Shown here: one piece after another, positions 1-10,877 of the stretch
How the letters are laid out: the number at the start of each line of letters is the position of its first letter
Numbering within the stretch: position 1 is the first letter of the stretch
Source of the DNA: Byssothecium circinans
Taxonomy: Eukaryota > Ascomycota > Dothideomycetes > Pleosporales > Massarinaceae
Assembly (NCBI GenBank): GCA_010015675.1
Contig: ML976989.1
Location: 1,077,163 to 1,141,162 of the forward strand
DNA: 64,000 nucleotides
Reading direction: 5' to 3'
The notes under the pieces: model-generated
What the model was told of the DNA's origin: nothing
Seen by the model: only the letters and a program-made list of their open reading frames with translations
Databases searched by the model: none
Position numbers and translations under genes: made by a program

Positions 1-228
1 AAGGTTTCGCGCTATAATGTGGCTGACTAAGCGAAACTCAACACCACGAACCTATCGCGAGATCGCTCGTACGGCAAACTCAATAGCCTCACAAAAATTA
101 ACGCTAAAACATCGAGCCAATCAAGCCAATCAAGCCAATCAATCAAGCCTTAAGAGCGAAAGCTTGATTGAGTGCAAAATTTCTAGTCAGAAGCTTGGCT
201 TGATCGGCTTGCAGTTTCGATCAAGCCT

Positions 229-257
229 CAATCAAGCGCTTGTATTCAGCTTGATTG
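229..257. repeat. Perfect 9-bp inverted repeat in a TCAAGC-rich block
   Basis: CAATCAAGC at 229-237 is matched by its reverse complement GCTTGATTG at 249-257, with an 11-nt loop. The surrounding 110-260 carries many further TCAAGC/GCTTGA copies, including tandem CAATCAAGC-like units near 118-150. It could form a hairpin. No function can be assigned. Confidence 0.7.
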
Positions 258-327
258 TTGACAAGTCTGCCGACTGCAGCGACAGGATCCATGGTGATTG
301 TTGGTAGGTAATGGTGAGTGCGATTGA

Positions 328-467
328 ACGCAGGTGGGCGCTATTAAGTGCTGGTGGACGCTGTTGAGTCCAGCTGGACGCCGTTGAGTGCCGATAGACG
401 CTGTTGAGTGCAGATGTAGGCTGACGAGTGCCAATAGATGCAGTTGAGTGCAGATGAGTGCTAATGT
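328..467. repeat. 20-bp minisatellite, about seven degenerate units
   Basis: Units of 20 bp begin at about 328, 348, 368, 388, 408, 428 and 448. Most read GTGC-x-G-x-TxGACGCTGTTGA with substitutions, and spacing is constant without indels. It lies in non-coding DNA. The divergence between units suggests an old array. Confidence 0.8.
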
Positions 468-1831
468 GTGTTGCTGAGGAGAGATGGGAGGATTCAGTCA
501 GGGGATACTCTGATGGAGCACGGAGTGCGGGGCTTTGTATTTCCTTCCTCAAAGTACACCTTGTGCTATGCACAACAATATTGAGTCCGAGCGCTAACAA
601 GCCGCTCCTTGGAAGTTCTGTTGTACGGCATTTGCGCGGCCCCTTGTCACCGGTGTCCCGCATCTTGACCTTGTCATACTACACTACAGTCTGAGCATTA
701 CAAAATCCAGTACAACGGTTATAATAAAATACAATTTTTCACCGTGCATTCATTTTTCTAGTACTTTTCAGCCTACCATTTTATGGACACGTAACATATT
801 ATAACAATTGCAGAGTCCCTCTACATGCATTTAGCTTACACTGGGCTAGACTACGACGCATGTACGTTGTCAAACGCCTGAACAATCTTTGAAAGACTTG
901 AACAGAGGAACACATCTGTATTCTTACTGTTGTGTTTTATTAATCTGCATTTTCGACTACCAACCCAACCAACCAATGAAGCCCCGAATAGTTTGAGGCC
1001 GTCTCATGCTTGTCCATCAGCTGATTGAGCGACCAAGTCACACCCATGAACGCCCCAGCACCATTGTATGCATCAATCCACGCGTTCTAGGGCGAAAATC
1101 TCTCGGAGGGAGGCTTAGCATTGGCGAGATCCAGGTTAATATTCATGCCGGAACCAAATCACCACTCTGCATCTCCTCGTTTGCAGCAGTCTTCGTGATG
1201 TGGTTTTCAATCGACGTCCCAGTGATCTTCATTTCCGAAGCCCACTGCACTGCTAACACCGGCCGGTGTATCCTTCGGGGCGAACTTCTTGGTGAGCTTT
1301 GGGTCGATGCTTTGCGCAAGAGCATGAACCTCATCACAAGACATCTAGATGATTTGCACCTTCAAAAAAATACGAAGCTATGTATTACGACCATACGCTA
1401 GAGGACCTTCACATTTTTATCGCCTATACCCCAAGACCAGTGATAAGATACAAAGAGCATCAGCACAATCTCATGACTACCTGCCCTAACGCCGCGAAAA
1501 ACCACGAAGAACCTCTGGATACGCTTTCCCAGATTCCAGCTATAGTTATATTCTCCACATATTCCGACTATTCCGCAAGTGTTGTCGTCCGATATGACAT
1601 AGACATCCATCCCTGCGATCGACGCCTGCACCGCCCTCCGAAAACACCCAAGCCACCCGTTTCATACTATATCGGAGGACTGGAACCGCTGGATGTTGCT
1701 ACATGGTGTTGATGTTGGATACCGGATACCCACCACCGAATTAATAAAAAGGCATGGAAATGCCGAAGTCTTGTTGCGTAAACGGGGTCCAGGTTTTCGA
1801 CACAGAGGCTTAGGGTAGTCATTAAGATAGG

Positions 1832-4800
1832 CTATAGCTCCTTCAGTTGTTGAAAACGTTTAAGCATCTTGGTCATGCCCCATCTCACCATGACCTGCTC
1901 AGGTGTCTCGCGATAATCGGTCTTCGCGGGCAGATCAGACAGAACATCTTCAAGATCATGTCCACCGTCCTTGAAAAAGAAGCGAATGACATCCGCGGCA
2001 GTGAAAGTTACGGTCTCGTAACATAACACGTTGTCGGTCCGAAGATGGAAAGTTGTATCGAAAGCCTTTTCCCTACGACCCACAGAACGACTAACAACCT
2101 TGACACTGATTTCAGAGGTGAGATCAGCTCCCCCACGCACGAACGATGCTACAGCTTCAAGGACTTGATTAGTAACTAAAGGCCAACAGAAGACCTGCTG
2201 CAGAATCACTCCCCACCACGAGGTGGCCGGGCTCAATGATGGTACATGCTCATTTGGATCTGAGCCATGTTCAAGAAGTATGCCGATGACATCGAAGCGA
2301 CCCGCATGAAATGCGCGAAACAATTCACTTGGAGGAAGGGAAGCTTTACACGATCCCGACACCACTTCCAGATATCTTCGAACCAATCTTGAACTGCCAA
2401 CCTCTAACCCAAACAGAACTCTGAGATCCGCGTTGGGCATATTTCCCCCACGCTTATGATGCAAAAGCGTGATTGTTGTGTCTTTGAACGGTTTTGTCAT
2501 GACGTCGCAAAGGCTTTCCCAGTAGGATGACCTAGAGTCTTCGTCGAAATATTGCACAAGCTTTGTACAAGCTTTGAAGTGGTGGCTGACGATTCTTTCA
2601 ATAGGAGAACCACCATTGAGGAGCAATAAATCGTTTCTGTCAACGCCATGGAAATGGAATTCACTACCCCCAAACTGGCCTACAAACTGTAATATAGCGT
2701 GCAAAATGGCAATCAGTGCTCTGAATAGCATATCATGGAGTGTTGATGACATCCGGGCCTCGTGGATCAGTCGCTGTTTGACGGTGTCGGAGGTGGCGAA
2801 TTCGACCAAGCTTCGATGAGTAAATTCAATCCTAGCAGAACGAAATGCTCTGAAGTACTTGTCGGAAAGTTTACCAAATCTATTCGTATCAGACGAATCA
2901 ATGTCTTCAATCTCCAAGAGGCCTTTGGACTCGGCAAGTATTCGATTTTTCGTACGTTCCAGATCTCTGTGCCACTCGTCCAGGTCGATAATATCGAGTG
3001 CTTCGATCCTTGCGCGTTCATGGTCATCGAAACAGAGGTTCATCACGAGCGTTGACAAAGGATATGTACCGTTTTCCCCCCCAGCAACCATTAGGGCTCG
3101 CGCAACTTCCGGCCAGTATTCAGGTGCAATCGAGGACAGAATATGACTGTAGAGGTCCTTCAATTTGGGTGGAAGCTTCCTTATCTTATCCTGGAGTTGC
3201 CAGAGCCTGTCCTCACGGTCAATACCATCCAATAAGGCGCGCGTCGCGAAGTAAACCCATAGGAATACACCCTGAGCGGCCTGCAGGAGCTCCTCGACCA
3301 GCGAGGAACGGCCTACGTCTCCAATGTCTAGACTTTGGAAATCCGGATTGTCAACGAGTTTTTCATCAATGTACTTCTTGATATCGTTCTTTGTCAATTC
3401 GTGAATAGGGAATGTACGGAGGACATCTTGTCCGAATTTCTTTTGAAAAGCAGACCACGGTCGACTAGAAACACAGAGCTTTACCGCCGGAGAATTGGAG
3501 AAGATCCCTAAGGTGTCGAGGAGCTCCCGTTCGTCCGGCACGATATCAGACTGGTCGTCGCGATCATCGAACTCATCTAGTCCATCGATGAAGAACAGAA
3601 TTCGGAAGTCTTCTTCTTGAGCGAGAACGATGATCTTCCTCAGCGCTTCGAGTAGCTCCGTCTGTGTGAACTCGTATTGGTCGCCGCTAATCATCCACTC
3701 GTGCCGGGGAAAAGCTGAGGCAATAAAGTCTCGGCGTTCTTTCAAAATCTGGAAAATGAGCGATCGCAGAAGCCCCTTCAAAGACCGCTGTAGGTATCTA
3801 AATAGGGGTATAAGGTTAGCAAAGCTCATCTGGAAGGGTGTCAGGGCGCTTCGTCTTGACTATAGGACAGGAAACCCATAAGTCTTGGAGCCACTGGAAG
3901 TGTTCAGCGTACTTTGTGTGCAGGGGTTTACATACGTTCCAGGTCTCCAGAAGAAGTAGTCCACAACCAAGACCTTTCGAGCGCCGATCCACTCGTCGGC
4001 CTGTTGTTGTAATTTTGAGTGACCTACCAGGAATTTCATCAATGTGCTCTTTCCTGATCCTGGTTTCCCCGAGATCCAGAAAACGTTCTTGTCAGCATCA
4101 AGGCATCGCAACCATTGCCGAAATTTATGCTGATTGGCGTCATGAAGCGCGTCGTCAATCGCCTCATCGTCGAGAATCCATTGAAAGGTCTCGAGATGTG
4201 CCGGCTTGACTCTCTCCTTGCGGCTGTATATCTGATTGAAATAAAGCGCTCGCAAGCAGCCCGGCTCCACCCCCGTCGTTTCTCGCTTCTTGAGCCTTTC
4301 CTGAATGGCTTGGAGTAGATTGTGGTTACTCTCATTTGTCGAATTGAGTTGCTCGGTTAAGACTCGAAGGTCACCAACTTCCCGCGACATGGATGATCCG
4401 AAGCCCTCACCCTGAATGTATAGATCGTCAAGCTTGGCATCTATGAGGGGCAGATGAACGTTGATGAGGTGCATCGTAGCCTTGTTACTCATCTCGTCAA
4501 TGAGCCGAAACGACGATTCCAGCTCATTCTTCTTCCACCATGCTTTCAGCGCTACCTTCAATGGCTGGAGACCGCTCTTCTGATCCTTCACCCCAAGATT
4601 TTCGAGCATGCGGATGTAAGTATCCACTCGAGTGCGGAGATCGCGAATATAGCCACGGAAGGTCTCATCGTTGTTGAGTGTAGTGTTCGTTTTCAGAAGT
4701 ATATCGACGCCTTGACGGATAAGCTCAGCGCGCTTGCGGAAGGACTCGGTTTCTTCTGTCAAACCATTCGCGGATTGCCGGACCTCCTTCGCCGTGATAA

Positions 4801-4870
4801 CGATCTTTTGGCCTGCCTGGACAAGCTGGACGATATTTGATACTAGGCTCACGACCGTAACGGGATCCAT
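1832..4870 (-). CDS. NACHT-type STAND (NLR-like) receptor with ankyrin-like C-terminus
   Basis: Two exons: 4870-3936 and 3797-1832. The 138-nt intron (3935-3798) has a GTATGT donor and TTTAG acceptor; the junction splits a Thr codon and preserves frame, giving 966 aa. The N-terminal ~200 residues are helical and resemble the N-terminal region of fungal STAND proteins. A Walker A motif GKPGSGKST lies at about 268-276, followed by the family segment FFWRPGT-YLQRSLKGLLRSL across the splice. Walker B is ILFFIDGLDEFDD near 378-390. The C-terminal third contains an ankyrin-like stretch (FDVIGILLEHGSDPNEH) but no full repeat array. Such proteins are nucleotide-driven oligomerising switches in fungal non-self recognition and programmed cell death; the ligand is unknown. 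No lesion is seen. The family is secure, the C-terminal domain type less so. Confidence 0.85.
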
Positions 4871-5657
4871 GGCGAAGATGTGAGTATCAGTTATCCACGG
4901 GTAGAGCGGAGGCGAGGAGAAGCGGGATTTTCATCTCAAGGTGCGGGGTTTTCGTACAATGTGAGCTTGCCGTCGGTGATACCCTTTGAATGACACTGTG
5001 GCCATGCTCGAGCCAACCATCCCGTGGAGGCGTCATGTCGTGTTGCCTTGTCGCAATTTCGTGGGGGCACGAGCTAGTTCGGAGGCGCAGTAGAGCCTGG
5101 AATGGTTCGACGTGTCTGTCCGCATGGGGTAACATAAAGGATGGTGCGCATACACCCACAAAAATGCATCTGTGTTGCTCCTTCCATCTTCGTAGGGCCT
5201 TACGTCAGACCTTTGGACGCTCTTTCCAAACCTCGATCTAGTTGTGCGTCATGCTGGCCGGTCTTCGCATTGAATAGGAGCCCGATATCTCGCTTGGTCA
5301 CCGCAGCGCGGCTTCCAAATACCTCGGTTTCCTTCATGAGCCCGGCTGGTGAGTGACGGAACTCTTCGACCTTGCTTGCGATGTTAAGGACCGCGAAAGG
5401 TTGCTCGTACATGGTGTGGCATCGGACACTTCGGCGGGGCGGAAGCGACCCCCCGCAACCATGCTGTTATTACAGTCTGGTCCCATCATAATCGATGGGC
5501 CAAACAATTTTAGCGTGCATATAGATACGTTCGAAATAATCTGATTGTTATTGATAGCTACCGTGCAAGACCGAAGTCGATGGGATATCGTGCTCTCTTC
5601 ATGAACGCCTGCAATGCAAACCCACCCAATGTCGCTCAACATGTACACACAGCCTCG
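4871..5657. other. Intergenic, nothing recognised
   Basis: This lies between the STAND gene start and the end of the AP-2 mu gene. It should contain the STAND promoter just right of 4870. Short ORFs here have no recognisable content. Confidence 0.6.
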
Positions 5658-7066
5658 TTAGAATCTATGCCGCAGTCAGTATCGTAAATTTCATCCAAAA
5701 AGGTTGTACGTACCGTATCTCGTAATTACCCGCTCTCGTCATATACCGCACCCATTTCACGCTGCTGTAATTACTCTTCTCAAACACCTTCAAGTATCGT
5801 ACTAGCAGCCCCGAGCTCGTAAACATGAGTAGCGAAAAACTTAAACTTAGCGGTGGTCTTGACCACGCCTTCTGATTCGTCATACTGGTAAGACTCGCCT
5901 CTGCGCTCAACACAAACTCGCTCTGGCCCGTGAAACGCGGAATCTTCCAGACGATATTGTTGTGCTCCGGCTCGTACTTGGCCTTGCCTTGTGACGTTCG
6001 CTCAGTAATGCGGGCAGTGTTGAGGGGTGTTGGTATCCGTACAACGACGTTCGTAGCGAAAAGCTTGGAGCCGTAGTTGGCGCGGATGGCGATGCTGTAT
6101 TCGACCTTCGTCTTACCGACCTCGTTGACGATAGCGTGCACCTTGAACGGCAGATTTACGTTCTCCGTCGCGCGGTATCGCATCAGCTCGAATTCTCCAT
6201 CTGGCGGAATAAACGAAATGATCCTGTCCGTGTCGAACTTGCCCAGCTTGACGCATTGGTGAAATTGGCAGTCTTCCAAAGTGACGCTTCCTGCCGCCGC
6301 TCTTGTGGCTTTTGCGCCCGCCCTATTCCCGGACGGCCCCTGCAGATTATCCTCGCCCAGCGTTAACCGGTCGTTGAGGCCGAACTTGCACTCTGGTGTT
6401 CCGGAGAGGTATGCGCGCATGATGATCTGACCGTTGACGTCGGCGCGTAGCACTGTGCCCGTGGCGGACATGAGGAGGTTCACGTCTTCGATTACATCGA
6501 CGAAGGCTTCGTTCTTGCGGTACTTGATGTCGGCTCTCCGCCATGAAAGGGCGCCTGTGGCCTGCATTGTGATCTTCGAAGAGTCCTCCTACAGTACCGT
6601 TAGCAATTGCTTCCTCTTCCATATGTGTGGTATGTACCATCGCTCTCTCCGACTTCACCCCCTCCGTCGTAATATACATCTTCAACGTATCCGTCTCCGT
6701 ATTCTGCGGGTATCCAAAGTCCAGAATCTCATCCAACAACTCATATACCAGCACAAAATTGTTCTTGACTGCCTCCTCATCGAATTTGCCGAAGTATGCC
6801 TTCCCCAGCCCGATCAAGCGGTATATGAACTCAAACACCAATGCCGCATTTGCGTTGCTCTTAGTAACAGCGACCAGGTAGATGTTTTCGTGCTTGACAT
6901 GGCTGAAGGTTGTAGAGCCGAGTGTGAGGATCGGAGAGCGCACTGAAGCGTTCGATATCACTTGGATGCGGAAGACGTCGGCGAGGCGGGGACGGCAGTC
7001 GTTGCGGAAGGCGCGGAAGATCAGATTCTCGCCCTTTTGATTGAAAATGAGGATGCCGGAGAGCAT
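5658..7066 (-). CDS. APM4: AP-2 clathrin adaptor complex, mu (medium) subunit
   Basis: Three exons: 7066-6638, 6588-5714 and 5664-5658. Both introns are 49 nt (GTACAT...CTGTAG with GCTAAC branch; GTACGT...CATAG). The last exon is only 7 nt and restores the family's terminal YEIRF before the stop. The product is 436 aa, the usual length. The longin-type N-terminus starts MLSGILIFNQKGENLIFRAF. The C-terminal mu-homology domain begins after EDSSKITMQATGALSWRR and contains LSGTPECKFGLNDRL. In the heterotetrameric AP-2 complex this subunit binds YxxPhi sorting signals and phosphoinositides during plasma-membrane endocytosis. The N-terminus fits AP-2 better than AP-1. ATG 7066 is chosen because it begins the conserved longin sequence. 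Confidence 0.95.
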
Positions 7067-7881
7067 GGCGGAGGATGTGAGAGGGAGGGCAGAGACGGGA
7101 GAGGACGTGCTGGTGGCTTTGCGGCGTCGTTGAAGCTTGAGCGCGATGCATCCTCGAGCTCGTGCACGGACCGTGCGTTTATGCCAAGCCTTATCACCTC
7201 GGTCCCTTCGCTCAACATTTGAAACCTTATACAGACAACCAATTGAGCTGTTGCCGTCACTTAGGCTTGACCTGTACCATGTTATTCTTCCTTCTATCTG
7301 TCTTGCGGTCAAATTATGTCAAAATGCGATGGATACGGGCACGTCAACGTGTACTTCCGCTCTGCCCTCACGTGACCGTGTTCCAACCTGCACGGAAACG
7401 TCAATCGATATCAATAGGACATCATAGATGGCTTTCGGGTTTCTAGAACATTGGGCGACTGCATTTCCAACGCTGCCAATTTTCACATTTCACAACCTAA
7501 CCGCATGCAGTCTGCCTCAAACATTGAGTGGAAAAGTCTCACTCGTGGACTAGCCGACTATCTCCACCGCTATCTGGCCGGTATCTGCGGTTCAACACAT
7601 TCAACGCGGTATACTTGGAGCGGTGGAACAAGATGCACGGGGGCCCTTAGCTTTTGATATAATTTTTATAACCAAAATTGTCCAGTGCATACTTCACGCG
7701 CCCGTCCTCTAAATTCCTACTTTCCCTTTAATAGTAGAGACATGGATGATACTAGCTCAAAAAGACACATTCAATACTAATCCTCTTAACACCGGCAGCT
7801 TACACAAGTTAAGGAGTACAAGACGGACGTGTCCGTGAACACTCCTGCCTATTTGTTCCGTCTGTGAAGGGCTCCCACCTC
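7067..7881. other. Intergenic, nothing recognised
   Basis: Upstream region of the AP-2 mu gene. A GGGGGCCC-containing stretch lies near 7640 and AT-rich DNA near 7660. No supported gene, RNA or repeat. Confidence 0.6.
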
Positions 7882-8180
7882 TTAGTTCATCAATTCCGCC
7901 TCCATCTCATTTGGCTCAACCTTCGCCCCTTCTTCCACCTTCCAAGCTGCTAGCTCCCTCGGCAGATTGATGTCCTCCAAGATCTTTTCACAAGAAAAGT
8001 TTCCCTCAAGATCCCTGCTTCCTCTGCGCCCGTCTTTGCTTCTGGCCAACTCTTCAATGACGTCAAATCAGCCCTCTCTGCTGTGAGAGCAAGCCGGATG
8101 TTGAAATTGCTTGGAAAGCGGAATTTGGGTATAAGCACATGATGTTCGAGGACGGTACTCCCATGGACCTCGGGATCCAA
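7882..8180 (-). pseudogene. Frameshifted gene fragment, family unknown
   Basis: Two adjacent minus-strand frames look protein-like and change frame near 8000. The first part reads DPEVHGSTVLEHHVLIPKF and NFNIRLALTAERADLTSLK. The second reads KILEDINLPRELAAWKVEEG and ends at the TAA at 7882-7884. Codon choice in both halves resembles the real genes in the window, and no splice consensus explains the shift. I do not recognise the family. It looks like the 3' end of a gene that lost its 5' part and took a frameshift, but a chance ORF cannot be excluded. Confidence 0.35.
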
Positions 8181-8182
8181 TC

Positions 8183-8206
8183 AGTCACGTGCGTGACCAC
8201 GTGACT
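8183..8206. promoter_or_regulatory. Palindromic pair of CACGTG E-boxes
   Basis: AGTCACGTG (8183-8191) and its reverse complement CACGTGACT (8198-8206) are separated by 6 nt, so two CACGTG cores lie 12 bp apart. CACGTG is the canonical site of fungal bHLH factors (Pho4, Cbf1 and Tye7 classes). It sits just upstream of the minus-strand remnant 7882-8180. Regulatory use is inferred. Confidence 0.45.
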
Positions 8207-8677
8207 CACCATGGCCACATCTAGTCTTCTCTAATAGTTTTCCGTTTGATCACTCAATAAATCAGTTTCTCCCACTGCCTCATTCAAACACAACGAATGA
8301 CCAACGTTTTTGAACAACGGAGGTGCAATATGACAGCCTTGATAAATGTAGCCAGTGCTGCCTTGTCCTCAGCAGTAACCTCCCGAACCTTGGAAATGCT
8401 GGGTATGATATCTGCGTAGCGCTTGAATTTCATAGATATTTGATAATGCATACTTTTTGAAAATTGCTATTTTTAACTTTACTTTTACACCGATGCATTC
8501 AACGACCATGACTCCCAGCAGTGACAAAAAGGTCGAAAGAGACTTTAGACGGGACGGTCAGGAGTGAACACCCCTCAAATGATAAGACTTGAAACGAGAG
8601 ACTATGTATTACTAAACTAAATCCTCATTTGGGGAGACCCTACATAGCCAGCCAATAACGTGCCCCAAATATTTCCC
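8207..8677. other. Intergenic, nothing recognised
   Basis: About 470 bp of mixed composition with an AT-rich patch near 8430-8490. No gene is supported. Confidence 0.6.
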
Positions 8678-9602
8678 TCAAATAGCCTCATGTGTCTTCA
8701 CATTGATTTCAGTGTCCACCATGATTCTAACAGGCTTGGGCTCTGCGAATTCACCCGACCGGCGTTGCGAGTCATTCTTCACATCATTCAGCTGAATATA
8801 AGACTCATCTTGATTCAAAGTAGAAGTCCCCCTCGTTCCAAACAGACTTGTCGCCAGGAAAGGGTCCCGAATCTTCTTTCTGAGTTTGTAGGATAGGCCC
8901 GAGGGTTCCTTGTAGGGATTAAATTCGCTTGCGGTCGGGCGGCGAGGCGTGTTGCGACTGTGGTGTCTGGTGCTGGAACGCAAGAGTGGGCCCATCTCGG
9001 GAAAACTGATGCAGAGATTCCCGCTGGTAAGTTCGGCAAGGCTGGAAATACAATGCCAGTATGTGCCTGGAAATGAGAAGGATGATGGGGGAAGGCATTT
9101 AAAGTGGTGGAGACTTACCCCCATAGGAGAATCGTAGGCTGACCCCACGAGGTATCTTTGTGAGAGCTTCTCTGCAGTCGAACCACTAATCCGATGGTGG
9201 CAAATGCGGGTGCACTAATAAAAGTGTTTAGCAAGGGACAGTGTAGTAGCATGGATGGTGAAGACGTACCAGAGACCGAAGGTGAAGACCAATATGACTG
9301 GTAGCTTCTTCTTTTTCTTCATCTGTAGAGTGTAGACAGCATGAATTGGTAGAAGCAAGATGACGTAGTCGGAAATGGTGTTGAAAGCGCCGCTCGTCTT
9401 CAGGATCTTGCCTATATCGTAACAGTGTCCTGGGATAGATGAATCAAACATCTTTGCACGCGGGTTGCATTCGAAGATTTTGAAAAATGTCGTGATCCCG
9501 TAAAACAACGATAGGATAATGATAAGTGAGACGACGCTCATGTCGAACATGGACCGACGAATCGTCGAGAATACACGGCGATATAGCACCATAATATGTC
9601 AT
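8678..9602 (-). pseudogene. 5'-truncated rhodopsin-type fungal integral membrane protein gene
   Basis: The sequence begins abruptly at about TM3-TM4 (LYRRVFSTIRRSMFDMSVV). It continues through the family signature FKIFECNPRAKMF, SIPGHCYDIGKI and FNTISDYVILLLPIHAVY. An intron at 9269-9215 (GTACGT...TTATTAG) leads to RLQRSSHKDTSWG, and another near 9118-9067 to ELTSGNLCISFPEMGPLLR and a polar tail. Fungal proteins of this family normally have seven TM segments; the first two are absent here, and permease sequence lies directly upstream instead. The phase across the second intron is off by one base at a run of five G residues (9118-9122). A truncated, non-functional copy is the best reading; the family call is fairly firm. 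Confidence 0.6.
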
Positions 9603-10877
9603 AGAACAAGCACTCACACGTTATCAAGGTAGCCAGTCCCATCATTGAGATAATCCACGTATAAACTGTCCCTGCCCCGGAAGAAAGATTTGTCAAAGAG
9701 ACAAATCCAATCAGGTTGGTTGTTACAAATGAAACAATCGGAACGCCTTGCTTGGTAGTGTGGAGAAGGATACGAGGTGCGACTCCTTCTTTGTGCAAGC
9801 CCATACAGTGCACGTGACCCGACGTACAACGTACCGTTGATAGCAGAGAACAGAGTGATCAGGACGACGACATTGACCACGTGAGCTCCAGCATGTATCC
9901 CAACTCGAGTAAAGGCAATAACAAAGGGGGAACTCGCGGTTTTACTACCAGCATGTAGAAGATTCGGATCATTGAAAGGGACCACAATCGCGATGAAGAA
10001 AGCTCCGCCGAGGACTATGCCGATGATGCGCCAGAGGAGGATATTCTTCACGGCCTTGGGAATGTCCTTTGCTGGGTTTTCGGATTCGCCGGCCGACAAT
10101 CCAATCATTTCAGTCCCGCTGTACTGAAGCGCAGCGAAGATGAAAATCTGGAATGTCTCTTTAATACCGCCAAACGCTCCGGGATCGCGGTAGAACTTGA
10201 ACCTAATCTTCTCCCCGCCGATGACGCCGGCGGAGATTAGAATGGCGCAGAATGCAAACGAAGCCAGAGCCAGGACTTTGCCCAAGGTAAACAATAATTC
10301 GGCCTCGCCAAACACGCCTAGGAGCCCGAAGGCTAGGGAACCTGGGAAGAGATCAGTCTGCGTCCGCAAGTGTTGCTGGAAGGAATGGACAAGAGAGGGG
10401 CCCACCAGAACATTATTATCCAAGCCCAGGTAGGCACGGGTGTCTCCCAAAAGCCCAGTATCAACGCCAGATTATCTGAAAGCGTTGTCAATTCAAAGCA
10501 TCATTGTTTCGATCCCTCTTACGACATGCTGTAATTTGCGATGATAACACCGGACCATAGGAAGAAATAGTTCCAACCCAATGCAAAACCCAAGGCGGGA
10601 TCAATGAACCGAGTCGTATAGTGAGATAAAGAACCTGTGAACTCTTTTGTCAAACCCTAAACAGCACTCGAATCTGAGGGAAAGAAACAGAACACTGACC
10701 AGAAACAGCTATAAAAGCACTCATCTCGCCCAAGGCTTGTATGACTGTCCACAGCAATACACCGACAACCGCAAAGCAAATCAGCAATCCAGCAGGTCCT
10801 CTCATTGAATGCACTGCAATCGGACCTTCGGTGTTGCCCGATGCCGTTTGTTGGGTTTGCTTTGGAGGCATAGTCAT
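9603..10877 (-). pseudogene. Truncated, frame-disrupted amino-acid permease (AAP/YAT family)
   Basis: Recognisable permease blocks occur in order: GPAGLLICFAVVGVLLWTVI, then (after a clean 65-nt intron 10699-10635) RFIDPALGFALGWNYFFLWS, ALQYSGTEMIGLSAGESENP, NDPNLLHAGSKTASSPFVIA and SAINGTLYVGSRALYGLA. After a one-base shift near 9795 comes KEGVAPRI, then GAGTVYTWIISMMGLATLIT. The usual first TM with its MIAIGG-type motif is missing, as are the last TMs after about 9610. The exon junction near 10480-10520 cannot be joined in frame with canonical sites. Intact homologues import amino acids across the plasma membrane with about 12 TMs; this copy should not. Confidence 0.6.

Larger units (their letters stand above)
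1..1831. other. Gene-free left flank
   Basis: No gene is supported here. The stretch holds the TCAAGC/GCTTGA-rich block and the minisatellite listed separately, then AT-rich DNA around 700-980. A 45-codon minus-strand ORF (1344 to 1207) starts with ATG and has fungal-looking codons, but I do not recognise it and found no convincing splice continuation. Confidence 0.6.

Noticed and set aside
1207..1344. 45-codon minus-strand ORF with good-looking codons (MSCDEVHALAQSIDPKL...)
   Set aside because: Too short, ends in a plain stop with no usable splice donor, and unknown family.
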